Part shown: in pieces, positions 17,350-26,000 of the stretch
How positions within the stretch are numbered: position 1 is the stretch's first letter
Layout of the letters: each line of letters starts with the position of its first letter
Assembly: GCF_900188405.1 (NCBI RefSeq)
Contig: NZ_FZOF01000002.1
Location: forward strand, 496,001 to 560,000
Direction of reading: 5' to 3'
Length of the DNA: 64,000 bases
Origin: Actinacidiphila glaucinigra
Lineage (GTDB): Bacteria > Actinomycetota > Actinomycetes > Streptomycetales > Streptomycetaceae
Program-made: the position numbers and the translations under genes
Notes under the pieces: generated by a model
The model's database searches: none
What the model was told of the DNA's origin: nothing
Seen by the model: the letters and a program-made list of their open reading frames with translations, nothing else

Positions 17350-18168
17350 CTACCTGGTGGCTGCTTTGAGCAGAGCGCCGGCGTCGCGTTCATAACCGCG
17401 CTCATGAAGCGCCAACGCGGCCTCCATGACATCGCGTTCCGGTTGTTCCCGTCCGTAGATGTGGAGCAGGTTGTCCGCCAACTGGTCCTCGCTCAGTTCC
17501 CTCAGCAACACAAGCGCCGTGGCACTCTCGGCTGGCGTGAGAACCTCCCCGGTCCGTCGCATCACCGTGACCACTGCTACTTGGTCCCGGCGCGCGTGGA
17601 GCCGCTGGACGCTCTCCACGAGGCTCCGTGCGGCCACCACGTCACGAGCCCATCGTTGCCGGTCCCCATCACCATGCGGGACCGGCAACGATGCCGCCCC
17701 ACGCCTGTTCGCAGATTCTTCAGCCAAGCCGGCTCGAACGCTGCTGTGCAGCGATTCGCTCTCCGCCCGCAGACGCTGGTTCTCACGGCGAAGCTGCCTC
17801 ATTGCGTGTCGCATGGCTTTCACCGCCCGCCCCGAGGTGGCGCAGCTCGAACACGCCCGGCGCCTGGCTCTGGCGCACAACGTGAGCAAATCGCTCTTGC
17901 CGAAGACCAGCGACCTTCCCGCTTTCTCCGTGGCGGCCTCGTAGAGGAGCGTCACGAAGTCATCATCGGGAACCCGCTCACCTTTCTCGTACCGACTGAT
18001 CCCGCTCCTGTCCTTCACAGATCCGTAGCCTCGCGCGGCCAGATGACGAGCCAAAGCCGCCATGGACATGTCCATACATTCAATCCTGAGCCACCTGAGC
18101 CGGGCCGCCAGTTCGACCCTCGCCAGCGACAGGCCCCCGGCACTGCCCTGAACCACTTCGCCAGTCAT
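17350..18168 (-). CDS. XRE-type HTH regulator with long coiled-coil middle, at the edge of the defence island
   Basis: 272 residues from the ATG at 18168 (MTGEVVQGSAGG); an upstream in-frame ATG at 18258 is possible. The N-terminal domain is a helix-turn-helix (ARVELAARLRWLRIEC, ALARHLAARGYGSVKDRSGI, SRYEKGERVPDDD) of the Cro/C1 type. It is followed by a Cys pair (ACSSCATSG), a coiled coil (MRQLRRENQRLRAESESL) and a helical C-terminus. It is divergent from the HNH-like/ParB/SNF2 genes with 266 bases between them, and a 12-base perfect palindrome lies in that gap. It may control the island; that is inference from position only. GC is slightly lower than in the flanking core genes. Confidence 0.7.
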   Translation of the reverse strand: MTGEVVQGSAGGLSLARVELAARLRWLRIECMDMSMAALARHLAARGYGSVKDRSGISRYEKGERVPDDDFVTLLYEAATEKAGRSLVFGKSDLLTLCARARRRACSSCATSGRAVKAMRHAMRQLRRENQRLRAESESLHSSVRAGLAEESANRRGAASLPVPHGDGDRQRWARDVVAARSLVESVQRLHARRDQVAVVTVMRRTGEVLTPAESATALVLLRELSEDQLADNLLHIYGREQPERDVMEAALALHERGYERDAGALLKAATR

Positions 18169-18289
18169 CCCGCTCCCCGGCCCTTCATCGCATCGACAGA
18201 TCAGCATCCCAGTGCTGCCGGTCCCCCTCATTCCCGCCAGAGAATGGATTGTTGCCACTTAGACGTCAACACGAATTGCGCTGGACTGC

Positions 18290-18301
18290 GGTTGCGCAAC
18301 C
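18290..18301. promoter_or_regulatory. Perfect 12-base palindrome in the divergent promoter region (possible operator)
   Basis: ggttgcgcaacc is self-complementary and sits between the divergent XRE-type regulator and the first gene of the defence island; a half-site-like aattgcgc lies 16 bases to its left. The rest of 18169-18434 shows no gene. Operator function is an inference from symmetry and position. Confidence 0.35.
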
Positions 18302-18434
18302 CGTCAAGACTGGTCGCCACGCACCGCCCGGCAACGGAGTGGGGGGCTCGGCCGTGCCATGCACGCATGGCCGCGAAGCAGCACTGCATGCGCCAATTGC
18401 AGACAAATAACCCAATAACGTAAGGACGCAGACA

Positions 18435-19118
18435 ATGCAGCCGTCGTGGCAGGACCCGAAGTACGGAAGCAAGGTGCGCGTGGCTCTGTGGCTGGAGTCG
18501 GAGGTGGGGGTCGGAAACATTTTCACCAAAACGGATCTTCGGGACGCATTCCCGGGCGTCGCTCAGATCGACCGGCGCTTGCGGGACTTGCGGGATCACG
18601 ACTGGCGGATCGACACGAATCGTGACGACCCTGCCCTGAAGGCAGTGGAACAGCGGTACGTCGCCAGAGGTGCTGAAATCTGGCTGCCCGGCCAGGCAAA
18701 GATCGCCAAGCACAAGAGCAGCCTGTCGCCCACTCAGCGGGTCAAGGTGTGGCGGGAGGACAACTTCGTCTGCCGGACTTGCGGCATCGGCAGCGGTGAA
18801 CGCTACGACACGGCGAGTGTGGAAGTAGCCCAGCTCAACGTGGCCCGCCGCACGGTCCGTCTCAGCGGTGACAAGCTGACGCATCAGCTCGTCACCGAGT
18901 GCAAGCGTTGCGGAGCCGCCGCAGGCGATCGAACCGTGGAGCTGGATACCCTGCTCGCCCTGGTGGACGCACTCGCCCCGTTCGAGCGTGCGGTGTTCGC
19001 CGGCTGGATCGCGGCGGACCGGCGCGAACAGGAACCTCTGGAGAAGCTCTGGGGTCTCTACAGGACCCTGCCGATGGAATCGCGCGCGGCCGTCGCGCAA
19101 GCCGTAGCCGCCAAGTAA
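18435..19118 (+). CDS. Winged-helix plus degenerate HNH/zinc-ribbon protein, first gene of defence island
   Basis: 227 residues, ATG 18435 with ribosome site aagga 9 bases upstream. The N-terminal ~85 residues (GVGNIFTKTDLRDAFPGVAQ, IDRRLRDLRDHDWRIDTNRD) look like a winged helix. The central part, SPTQRVKVWREDNFVCRTCG ... TECKRCGAAAG, has the two CxxC pairs and preceding Arg/Asp pattern of HNH endonucleases. The HNH histidine and the asparagine normally found between the pairs are not apparent, so nuclease activity is doubtful and a zinc-dependent DNA-binding role is possible. The C-terminus is helical. The ParB-like gene follows after 20 bases. Family resemblance is moderate; the operon context is clear. 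Confidence 0.65.
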   Translation: MQPSWQDPKYGSKVRVALWLESEVGVGNIFTKTDLRDAFPGVAQIDRRLRDLRDHDWRIDTNRDDPALKAVEQRYVARGAEIWLPGQAKIAKHKSSLSPTQRVKVWREDNFVCRTCGIGSGERYDTASVEVAQLNVARRTVRLSGDKLTHQLVTECKRCGAAAGDRTVELDTLLALVDALAPFERAVFAGWIAADRREQEPLEKLWGLYRTLPMESRAAVAQAVAAK

Positions 19119-19138
19119 CAACGGGGAGGGAACACACA

Positions 19139-20566
19139 ATGCGGAAGTTTCCGCCGCCGCCGCGAGCGGCTGAGTTCAGCGAGCTGATCAAGAAGCGTCT
19201 GGAGGAGGTGAAGAGCGCCGGTGGCACCCGTGAAACGGTCACCATCGACTGGAACGAGCAGCAGGCCCACGTCGAGGTCATCGACCTCCCGGTCAAGTCG
19301 CTCTACTTCAATCCTGGGACGCACCGCATCCGTGCCCAGCGCAGCCACGACCCGGCGCGGGACGCGGTGCTCGACAAGGACGCGTGGTGCGACGACAGTC
19401 AGAACTACCTGCAGTACCTGCTGAGCGTTCTGCCCACGAATCCGAGCCTCCGGGACCCGGAATTCGACAAGCTGAAGGAGAGCCTGAAGGACTTCGGGCA
19501 GAACGACCCTGGCCTCGTGACCCATCACGGGATCCTGGTCAATGGCAACACCCGAGCCGCCGCCCTCCGCGAACTGGGCATCCAGTCGATGCGCGTCGGG
19601 GTACTCCCTGAATCCTTCACTTGGTCGGACATCAACGCCGTCGAGCTGTCGCTGCAGCTGCGCAAGGACCACCGACGGGACTACTCGTACATCAACCGGC
19701 TCCTCGCCATGAAGGAGCAGGCGGAGCTGGGCAGAACGCCTGAGGCGATCGCCAAGGACTTCCGGATCAAGACCCCCACGTACCACCAGGAGCGTTGGAT
19801 CCTCAGCGTGATCGAGGACCTCATCGAACGCAGCCGCAGCGGCGGGGGGACTGGACTCAGGCTGGTCGACTGGGAAGGCGACCAGGAGAAGCTCAAGGAG
19901 CTCCAGCGCTTGTACGAGAAGCTCAAGACACTCGACCACGACGCCGCGGAGGTACTGAAGGAGTGGCGGCTCGCGGCCATTCTCCTCGGGTTCTCCAAGA
20001 CTGACGTACGGCACATCGACGAGGACTTCCTCAAGGCACAGTACTTGGAGAAGACCATGCCGGCCGGCGTGTCTGGGGCAGGAGCGGCCGGGGAACCCGA
20101 CGGAGTGGCGATCCCGGGTCTCGGGATCAGCGTCCCCGCGGCATCGTCCGAGGTCTCGTCCGCCCGCTCGCTCAATGACCGGATACTCCGCGCCGCCGCC
20201 ACCGTACGCACCGGTGACGACCTGCTCGATGCCGACAAGGCCGAGGCTCAGGCTCTCCTCGACGACGCCGAGAAGGCCTTCGACTCCGCTATCGACGCGG
20301 CCGGCCGTGACGCGCGCATCCGGAAGCGCAAGCAGCTCGCGCCGGCGCGGCTCGGAGAGGCGATCGCGTGCATTGACCAGTGTGTGGTGGAGCTCGTGCA
20401 GGCACGTGCGCAGCGGACCCTTGACGAGGAAGCCTTCGATGACGCTGTCGTGAAGCTCCGCGAGAGCCTCGTCAAGCTCGCTCAACAAGCTGGACGTGGC
20501 ATGCCGAACCCGGGGGACGGCGTTGCCTGGCTCGTCGACGCCGCCGCTTCCGGAGGCACGCAGTGA
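19139..20566 (+). CDS. ParB/sulfiredoxin-like domain protein of the defence island
   Basis: 475 residues, ATG 19139 with a strong ribosome site (ggggaggg). Residues about 45-160 form a ParB/Srx-like fold: a beta strand leading to positional residues VIDLPVKSLYFNPGTHRIRA, a helix with FDKLKESLKDFGQNDPGLVT, and the core motif ILVNGNTRAAALRELG (132-147), equivalent to the GxxR nucleotide/DNA-binding motif. The following helical segment (EAIAKDFRIKTPTYHQERW) resembles the ParB HTH. The C-terminal 150 residues are coiled coil. ParB-fold proteins can bind CTP, cleave DNA or bind DNA sites; which applies is unknown. The stop overlaps the SNF2 start by four bases (GTGA), so the two are translationally coupled. 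Confidence 0.78.
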   Translation: MRKFPPPPRAAEFSELIKKRLEEVKSAGGTRETVTIDWNEQQAHVEVIDLPVKSLYFNPGTHRIRAQRSHDPARDAVLDKDAWCDDSQNYLQYLLSVLPTNPSLRDPEFDKLKESLKDFGQNDPGLVTHHGILVNGNTRAAALRELGIQSMRVGVLPESFTWSDINAVELSLQLRKDHRRDYSYINRLLAMKEQAELGRTPEAIAKDFRIKTPTYHQERWILSVIEDLIERSRSGGGTGLRLVDWEGDQEKLKELQRLYEKLKTLDHDAAEVLKEWRLAAILLGFSKTDVRHIDEDFLKAQYLEKTMPAGVSGAGAAGEPDGVAIPGLGISVPAASSEVSSARSLNDRILRAAATVRTGDDLLDADKAEAQALLDDAEKAFDSAIDAAGRDARIRKRKQLAPARLGEAIACIDQCVVELVQARAQRTLDEEAFDDAVVKLRESLVKLAQQAGRGMPNPGDGVAWLVDAAASGGTQ

Positions 20567-22377
20567 CCACGTCCGGGGTCTCCCTTCGCCTGGACTTCGA
20601 TTCATCCAGGACCAAGGTCGTCCTGACGACCACCGAGCAGTACCGGCACGAACTCGTCCGGCTGGCCGCCCGTTTCCGTACGGGCGGCCAGCTCGGCCCT
20701 CTCTCTGCTTCCGTCGCGCTCGACGAGTTGCTGGCGGACCTCAGTGCGCTAGGGAGCTGGCCTCACGCCACGGGTGTCGAGTGGGCTCCCGAACTGCAGG
20801 CGCTCGTCGTGGGCATCGTCCAGGACGCGAACACCGTCAAACGGCGGCTCAGCTCAGCCGAGCACGGCGCGGAAGTCTCCCCTGACGACGTGCCGGCGTT
20901 GCTCGGGGATGACTGGACCGCCGAGCTGAGCACCTTCCAACGACGGGACATCGCCAAGCTCTTGTCGCTCCAGCACGGGGCCAATTTCAGCGTTCCCGGT
21001 GCGGGCAAGACCCGTGTCGCCCTGGCCGTCTACGCGGCCCAGAGAGCGGCGGGGAAGGTCAGCCGCCTGCTCGTCGTATGCCCGAAGTCAGCCTACGAAT
21101 CCTGGCAGTACGAAACCGCGGCCTGCTTCAGGCAGCCGCTGCGCACAAACGTCCTCGGCGGCGACACGCAAGACCAGTGGATGGAAGTCCTCATCGTCAA
21201 CTACGAGCGGCTGGACCGCTCTCTGGGCCTGCTCGCCGCATGGCTGCAGGCAGGTCCGGCAATGATCATCCTGGATGAGGCCCACCGGATGAAGCTCGGG
21301 GCACGTGGCACCTACGGTGCCGCGTGCATGACCCTGGGCCCTCTCGCCCGCCGTCGCCTCATCCTCACCGGAACTCCGGCACCCAACGGCTCGAAGGATC
21401 TCGAGAGCCTGCTCGGCTTCGTCTGGCCGGGACACGGGCAGCGCAGCGTCGTCCAGGCCGTCGCAGGCGGCGACCTCGGTCATGCGAGTACCGTCCTCCG
21501 GCCTCTCTTCACTCGTACCACCAAGCAAGAACTTGGCCTGCCGCCCGTGAACACCCAGATCCGCTACGTAGACCTGCCACCGTTGCATGAAGAGATCTAC
21601 GATTCACTGGTGAAGGGATCGGGTGGTAACGCCCGCGACGATCTCAGCGCTCTGGGGAAGACCGCCCTGAGGCTTCTCATGGCAGCCACCAGCCCGGCGC
21701 TACTTCTCGAAGGCACAAGCCGCTACGAGCCGCTGGCTTACCAGCTGCCCCCGCTGGAGATCCCCAAGAGTGACTCGCTCTACTCGCTTCTGCAGAACCT
21801 GCCCGATTACGAGCTGTCGCCGAAGTATCAGGAAGCGATCGCGATCGTGGCTGAGAACGCTGCCCGGGGGCGCAAGACCCTCGTGTGGACCACGTTCGTC
21901 CGTAGTCTGACGACCCTGGAACGGCTCTTCGCGAAGTACGCGCCGGCAACGGTGTACGGCGGCACACCGGACAGGGAGGAACAGCTCCGGCGATTCCGTG
22001 AGGATCCGAGTTGCATGGTGCTGATCTCGAATCCCGCCACTCTCGGTGAGGGAATCTCGCTGCACCATGTCTGTCACGACGCCGTCTACGTGGACCGGGA
22101 CTTCATGGCTGGACGATACCTCCAAAGCCTGGACCGCATCCATCGTCTCGGCCTGGCGCCGGGAACCGACACACGAGTCACCGTGCTCGCGGTGCGCAAC
22201 ACGATCGACGAGGTCGTGGAAGCGCGCCTGAAGCAGAAGCTCGACTTCATGGGGAAGATCCTCGATGACCCCACGGTGCAGCAGCTGGCCGACCTCGAGG
22301 AGGAGCCCGCTGTCGCGGCAGGTCTGGCCCCGAGCGACATCGAAGCCCTCCTCCATCACATCCGGGGAAGTTCCTGA
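20563..22377 (+). CDS. SNF2/DEAD-type superfamily II helicase (DNA translocase) of the defence island
   Basis: 604 residues from GTG 20563, overlapping the preceding stop. The N-terminal ~120 residues are a specific extension. Helicase motifs are complete: Q/I region FQRRDIAKLLSLQHGANFSV with P-loop PGAGKT (145-150), motif II LDEAHRMK (237-244), motif III LTGTPAPN (268-275), and the C-terminal lobe with NPATLGEGISLHHV (490-503) and QSLDRIHRLG (521-530). This is the motif pattern of SNF2-type translocases with a short insert instead of the full bacterial SNF2 region. It would couple ATP hydrolysis to DNA movement or sensing. It likely works with the ParB-like and HNH-like partners encoded just upstream. 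The methyltransferase gene follows after 137 bases. Confidence 0.88.
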   Translation: MTTSGVSLRLDFDSSRTKVVLTTTEQYRHELVRLAARFRTGGQLGPLSASVALDELLADLSALGSWPHATGVEWAPELQALVVGIVQDANTVKRRLSSAEHGAEVSPDDVPALLGDDWTAELSTFQRRDIAKLLSLQHGANFSVPGAGKTRVALAVYAAQRAAGKVSRLLVVCPKSAYESWQYETAACFRQPLRTNVLGGDTQDQWMEVLIVNYERLDRSLGLLAAWLQAGPAMIILDEAHRMKLGARGTYGAACMTLGPLARRRLILTGTPAPNGSKDLESLLGFVWPGHGQRSVVQAVAGGDLGHASTVLRPLFTRTTKQELGLPPVNTQIRYVDLPPLHEEIYDSLVKGSGGNARDDLSALGKTALRLLMAATSPALLLEGTSRYEPLAYQLPPLEIPKSDSLYSLLQNLPDYELSPKYQEAIAIVAENAARGRKTLVWTTFVRSLTTLERLFAKYAPATVYGGTPDREEQLRRFREDPSCMVLISNPATLGEGISLHHVCHDAVYVDRDFMAGRYLQSLDRIHRLGLAPGTDTRVTVLAVRNTIDEVVEARLKQKLDFMGKILDDPTVQQLADLEEEPAVAAGLAPSDIEALLHHIRGSS

Positions 22378-22514
22378 CGTGTTGAGCTGCCCCGGTTCTC
22401 CGTTGCACGCCCTGGACCGGGGCGCCCGACCACGTGTGGGGAACCAGGCAGTCCGCACTTGATCGCCTCTGGTAGCGTGGCATTATTTTGCGCCACACCA
22501 CGAGGAGCACGCCG

Positions 22515-23828
22515 ATGGCTGATAGCGGTCCGGGAGAGCCTTCTAAGCCTCTGACCTCGATCGAGATCTGTGCAGGGGCAGGCGGACAGGCCGTAGGACT
22601 GCACCAGGCCGGCTTCCAGCACCTCGCCCTCGTTGAATGGGATGCCCACGCGGTGGCTACCCTCAAGGCCAACGCCGTCAGGTGGCCGGGCTGGAGCAAA
22701 GAGAAGGCAGAGCGCCTCACCCCGCAGGACGTAACAAAATTCCTCTCTTCTGAACAGCTCGAGGAACTTTCTACTGAAGATCTCGATGACCTGGATCTCC
22801 TGGCAGGCGGCGTCCCTTGCCCACCCTTCTCTCTCGCTGGAAAGCAGCTGGGTCCTGACGATGAGCGAGATCTTTTCCCCGCCGCTCTCGAAATCATCAA
22901 AAGGCTGCGACCCAAGGCCATCATGATCGAGAATGTACGCGGCATCCTTGAGCCTCCCGACACTTTCATTGGCTACCGTCGATCAATCCTGAGCAAACTT
23001 GCCGAATTCGGCTACTCAGTACCAAAGATCAAAGAACACTGGTCGGTCGAAGACCAGAACCACGAAATGCAGAAGGTTTGGAGGCGCGTCGATGCGGCCA
23101 ATTTCGGGGTACCGCAGCTTCGCCCCCGAGCAATCCTGGTAGCTATTCGTGAGGATTGCCTGAACGGCCGAGAGTTCATTTGGCCGGAGAAGATTGCCGG
23201 CGATACGCTGGAACTCCGCGAAGCCTTGGTTAAGTCGATGCGCGAGCGCTATGACCGATACGCGGAGACTGCGCCAAAGGAAGCGAAGCAGGCAGCTGAC
23301 AGGGCCTTTGAAACCTGGCACTCGAAGGCTGGTGGATCGGCCGTCGCCCCCACGCTCGTCGGTGGTTCCAAGAAGCACGGCGGTGCAGATCTCGGCCCGA
23401 CCAGAGCCAAAAATGCCTGGAAGAAGCTGGGCGTAGACGGGAACGGCGTCGCCAACGATCCGGAGAAGTGTGATCCGGAGCGAGACCTGTTCCGACCTGC
23501 GGGCCCCATGCTCACCGTCCGGCAGGCCGCCACATTGCAGGGATTCCCTGAGGACTGGGACTTCCAGGGCGGCAAGACCGCTCGCTACCGGCAAGTGGGG
23601 AACGCCTTCCCTCCGCCGGTTGCCGAGGCCATCGGCAGGGCGATTGCCGCGGTCCTCCGCCCAGCGGAAGCGGACAGCCTGCTTGAGGGGTACGTACTCG
23701 CCTCAAGCAATGGGGAAGATGCGACCGACCCGTACGGAACTCAGGACACCCTAGACGACTCACTTCTGGCCAAGGTCCACGCGCCGGGCGATGACCGTCG
23801 CAGCGATCTGGTCGGCGCAGATGCCTGA
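22515..23828 (+). CDS. DNA (cytosine-5-)-methyltransferase
   Basis: 437 residues from ATG 22515 (ribosome site gaggag, 7-8 bases before); the ATG at 22488 lacks such a site. All C5-MTase motifs are visible: I SIEICAGAGGQAVGL (15-29), IV GGVPCPPFSLAGKQLG (98-113) with catalytic Cys102, VI IENVRG (138-143), VIII PQLRPRAILVAI, IX/X region ATLQGFPEDW and QVGNAFPPPVAEAIG. It methylates cytosine in a target sequence that cannot be predicted; the variable recognition domain lies around residues 230-330. The third-position GC and codon use (for example ttcctctcttct) are visibly lower than in the flanking genes, suggesting acquisition from another source. It overlaps the convergent vsr gene by 69 bases. 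Confidence 0.93.
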   Translation: MADSGPGEPSKPLTSIEICAGAGGQAVGLHQAGFQHLALVEWDAHAVATLKANAVRWPGWSKEKAERLTPQDVTKFLSSEQLEELSTEDLDDLDLLAGGVPCPPFSLAGKQLGPDDERDLFPAALEIIKRLRPKAIMIENVRGILEPPDTFIGYRRSILSKLAEFGYSVPKIKEHWSVEDQNHEMQKVWRRVDAANFGVPQLRPRAILVAIREDCLNGREFIWPEKIAGDTLELREALVKSMRERYDRYAETAPKEAKQAADRAFETWHSKAGGSAVAPTLVGGSKKHGGADLGPTRAKNAWKKLGVDGNGVANDPEKCDPERDLFRPAGPMLTVRQAATLQGFPEDWDFQGGKTARYRQVGNAFPPPVAEAIGRAIAAVLRPAEADSLLEGYVLASSNGEDATDPYGTQDTLDDSLLAKVHAPGDDRRSDLVGADA

Positions 23829-24221
23829 TGGCTCGTGCTCCCAGAAGCGGAGCACGAGCCACCCAGCTTCCTTGAGACGTTCGTCGGTGTCTCGGTCCCG
23901 CGCCACGTTGCGGGTGACCTTGTCGGACCAGTACCCGGGGTTCACCTTCGGCGCCTTGTAGTGCTCCGGGCAGCCGTGCCAGTAACACCCGTCAATGAAC
24001 ACGGCTACCTTGGCCGGCCGGAAGACCAGGTCGGCCGTGCGTCGCAGGTCGGGAAGTGGGCGGGCAGCCACGCGGTACCGCAGGCCGCGGGCGTGCACGA
24101 GCCGGCGGATCAGCTGTTCGGGCTTCGTGTCCCGGCTGCGGATGGCTTGCATGTTGCGTCGGCGCGCCGCCGACGACGCCCAAGATCCCTCCGGAGCTTC
24201 CCATTCCGCAGCGTCAGACAT
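23760..24221 (-). CDS. vsr: Very short patch repair (Vsr) endonuclease
   Basis: 153 residues, ATG 24221. The fold-defining stretch is complete: RRRNMQAIRSRDTKPEQLIR, TADLVFRPAKVAVFIDGCYW (63-81) including the catalytic Asp64 and the FIDGCYWHGCPEH zinc/active-site motif, and a C-terminal VTRNVARDRDTDERLKEAGW with the WLVLRFWEHE strand. Vsr nicks next to T:G mismatches produced by deamination of 5-methylcytosine; in MORC/Z1-type operons Vsr-like proteins have been suggested to be the restriction nuclease. It is convergent with the methyltransferase, and their last 69 bases overlap. It is divergent from the GHKL ATPase gene across a 187-base gap that probably holds both promoters. Confidence 0.93.
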   Translation of the reverse strand: MSDAAEWEAPEGSWASSAARRRNMQAIRSRDTKPEQLIRRLVHARGLRYRVAARPLPDLRRTADLVFRPAKVAVFIDGCYWHGCPEHYKAPKVNPGYWSDKVTRNVARDRDTDERLKEAGWLVLRFWEHEPSGICADQIAATVIARRVDLGQK

Positions 24222-24408
24222 GTTTCCGAGAGTAGTCCTGCAGCTGGGTCGCGATGACCCGAGCTAAGCCTGGGGCTTCCCCTGGGTGCCGGGTTCGGTA
24301 TAGAAGACCCTCTGTGTACGGTCTTCGCAATATCTTCATCATTACTAGCCGAAGCTGAAGACCGGCCACGCCAGCCTGCCCCGTCGCTGTCCGAGGAACC
24401 ACGAGCGC

Positions 24409-25953
24409 ATGTCTTCTTCTCCCGCACTGCCCGCCAGCTGGCAGTACGACGTCCCTACGAACGGCAGCACCCGGCTTCCACCGGACGCAGGGTACGCGAA
24501 AGCCCTGACCAATCAGGGCTACGGTTTCGAAGCGGCCATAGCGGACCTCGTCGACAACTCCATCGACGCGGGCGCGGAGTCGGTCGTGGTGCACTTCCTG
24601 CGTGACAGCGAACGCATCGTGTCGCTGCTCGTTCTCGACAACGGCCGTGGCATGGACGACCGGGAGCTCGACGACTCCATGACCGTAGGCCGCCGCCGTG
24701 ACTACGGCGGACAGGCGCTCGGTATGTACGGCACCGGGCTCAAGGCTGCTTCCCTCTCCCACGCCCGCTCGCTTACGGTGATCAGCCGCACCAAGCGCAG
24801 CCGTGCGGCCGGCCGGAAGCTCACCGCCGAAGGCATCGAGGACGGCTTCCGTTGCGACATGGTCGATCCGGAGTTCGCGCAACGACAGATCGACGTGTAC
24901 GACGGGCTGATCGAGTGGCACGGCACGATCGTCCGCTGGGACCGGGTACGTGCCTTCGAGACCGTGGCCCGCGGGCAGAGCGACCAGTTCCTGTCGGAGG
25001 CGATATCCCGGCTGGAGATGCACCTCGGTCTGCACCTGCACCGCTTCCTGACCAACGGGCTCAACCTCGACATAGCCGTCTGGGACGTGGAAACCGGGGA
25101 GGAGACGGACCACATCAGTGTCGACCCGCTCGACCCGTTCGCCAGCAAGGTACCCGGCAAGGCCGGCTACCCCCGGACGTTCCAAGCCGGAGTCGAAGGC
25201 GTGGGTGAGGTCGGGCTGCGGGCGCACATCTGGCCTGCCAAGTCGAAGCAGGCGGGGTTCCGCCAGATCGGCTCGCTCCTCGAACGACAGGGTTTCTACT
25301 TCTACCGCAACGACCGGCTCGTGCAGGCCGGTGGGTGGAGCAACCTTCGCAGCCCGGAGGGCCATCTCGTTCTTGCCAGGATCGCGGTAGACCTGCCGGC
25401 CGCTTCGAACGAGGTGTTCAGCCTGACCGTGAAGAAGGAGGGGGTCGAGGTCACCCCCGCCTTCACCCGGGGCGTCGAGAAGGCCACCGACGGCAATGGG
25501 ACCTTCTTCGCCGCCTATCTGGCTGACGCGGAGGAGGTCTATCGCGAGGGCGCGTCACGAGCAGTCGTCGAACGCCCCTCCGTGATCCCCCCTGGCAAGG
25601 GCGTTGATCCGAAGGTGAAGCGCGCGGTGGCGGAAGAGCTACCCGTCAAGGGAGGCGAGGACCCGATCCGCATCGAGTGGGTCACGCTCGCCGACGACCG
25701 CTTCTTCGACCTGGACCGTGACGGTCACGCGATCCTGCTCAACAAGACCTTCAGGGACGACTTCAACGACGGCAAGCGCGGCGGGTCCAACGACGCGCCG
25801 GTCACCAAGACATTGATGTATCTGCTCCTGCAGGACTGCTTCGGGCTCGGCCGGTGGGAGAAGAAGCGCGCCGACCGCATCGAGTACTGGAACAGCATCC
25901 TGATGGCTTCCGTACTCGCACAACGTGAGCGCCGCGCCCGCACCATCTCCTGA
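24409..25953 (+). CDS. GHKL ATPase, MORC/MutL-like, of the defence island
   Basis: 514 residues from ATG 24409, with gagga 15 bases before. The N-terminal GHKL (Bergerat) fold is complete: N-box IADLVDNSIDAGA (44-56) with Asn50, G1 box LDNGRGMDD (76-84), G2 box GMYGTGLKAAS (105-115). Where MutL and Hsp90 have a catalytic Glu four residues before the Asn, this protein has Asp46. The middle and C-terminal parts (FYFYRNDRLVQAGGWSNLR, RIAVDLPAASNEVFSLTVKK) correspond to the S5-type transducer domain of the prokaryotic MORC-like family. Such ATPases act as dimerising DNA clamps in restriction-like systems with Z1 proteins. The Z1 gene follows after 47 bases on the same strand, so they are almost certainly co-transcribed. 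Confidence 0.9.
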   Translation: MSSSPALPASWQYDVPTNGSTRLPPDAGYAKALTNQGYGFEAAIADLVDNSIDAGAESVVVHFLRDSERIVSLLVLDNGRGMDDRELDDSMTVGRRRDYGGQALGMYGTGLKAASLSHARSLTVISRTKRSRAAGRKLTAEGIEDGFRCDMVDPEFAQRQIDVYDGLIEWHGTIVRWDRVRAFETVARGQSDQFLSEAISRLEMHLGLHLHRFLTNGLNLDIAVWDVETGEETDHISVDPLDPFASKVPGKAGYPRTFQAGVEGVGEVGLRAHIWPAKSKQAGFRQIGSLLERQGFYFYRNDRLVQAGGWSNLRSPEGHLVLARIAVDLPAASNEVFSLTVKKEGVEVTPAFTRGVEKATDGNGTFFAAYLADAEEVYREGASRAVVERPSVIPPGKGVDPKVKRAVAEELPVKGGEDPIRIEWVTLADDRFFDLDRDGHAILLNKTFRDDFNDGKRGGSNDAPVTKTLMYLLLQDCFGLGRWEKKRADRIEYWNSILMASVLAQRERRARTIS

Positions 25954-26000
25954 CCACGCCACCAGCGGCACCCCGGGCCGCATACACCAGAGGAACCCCC

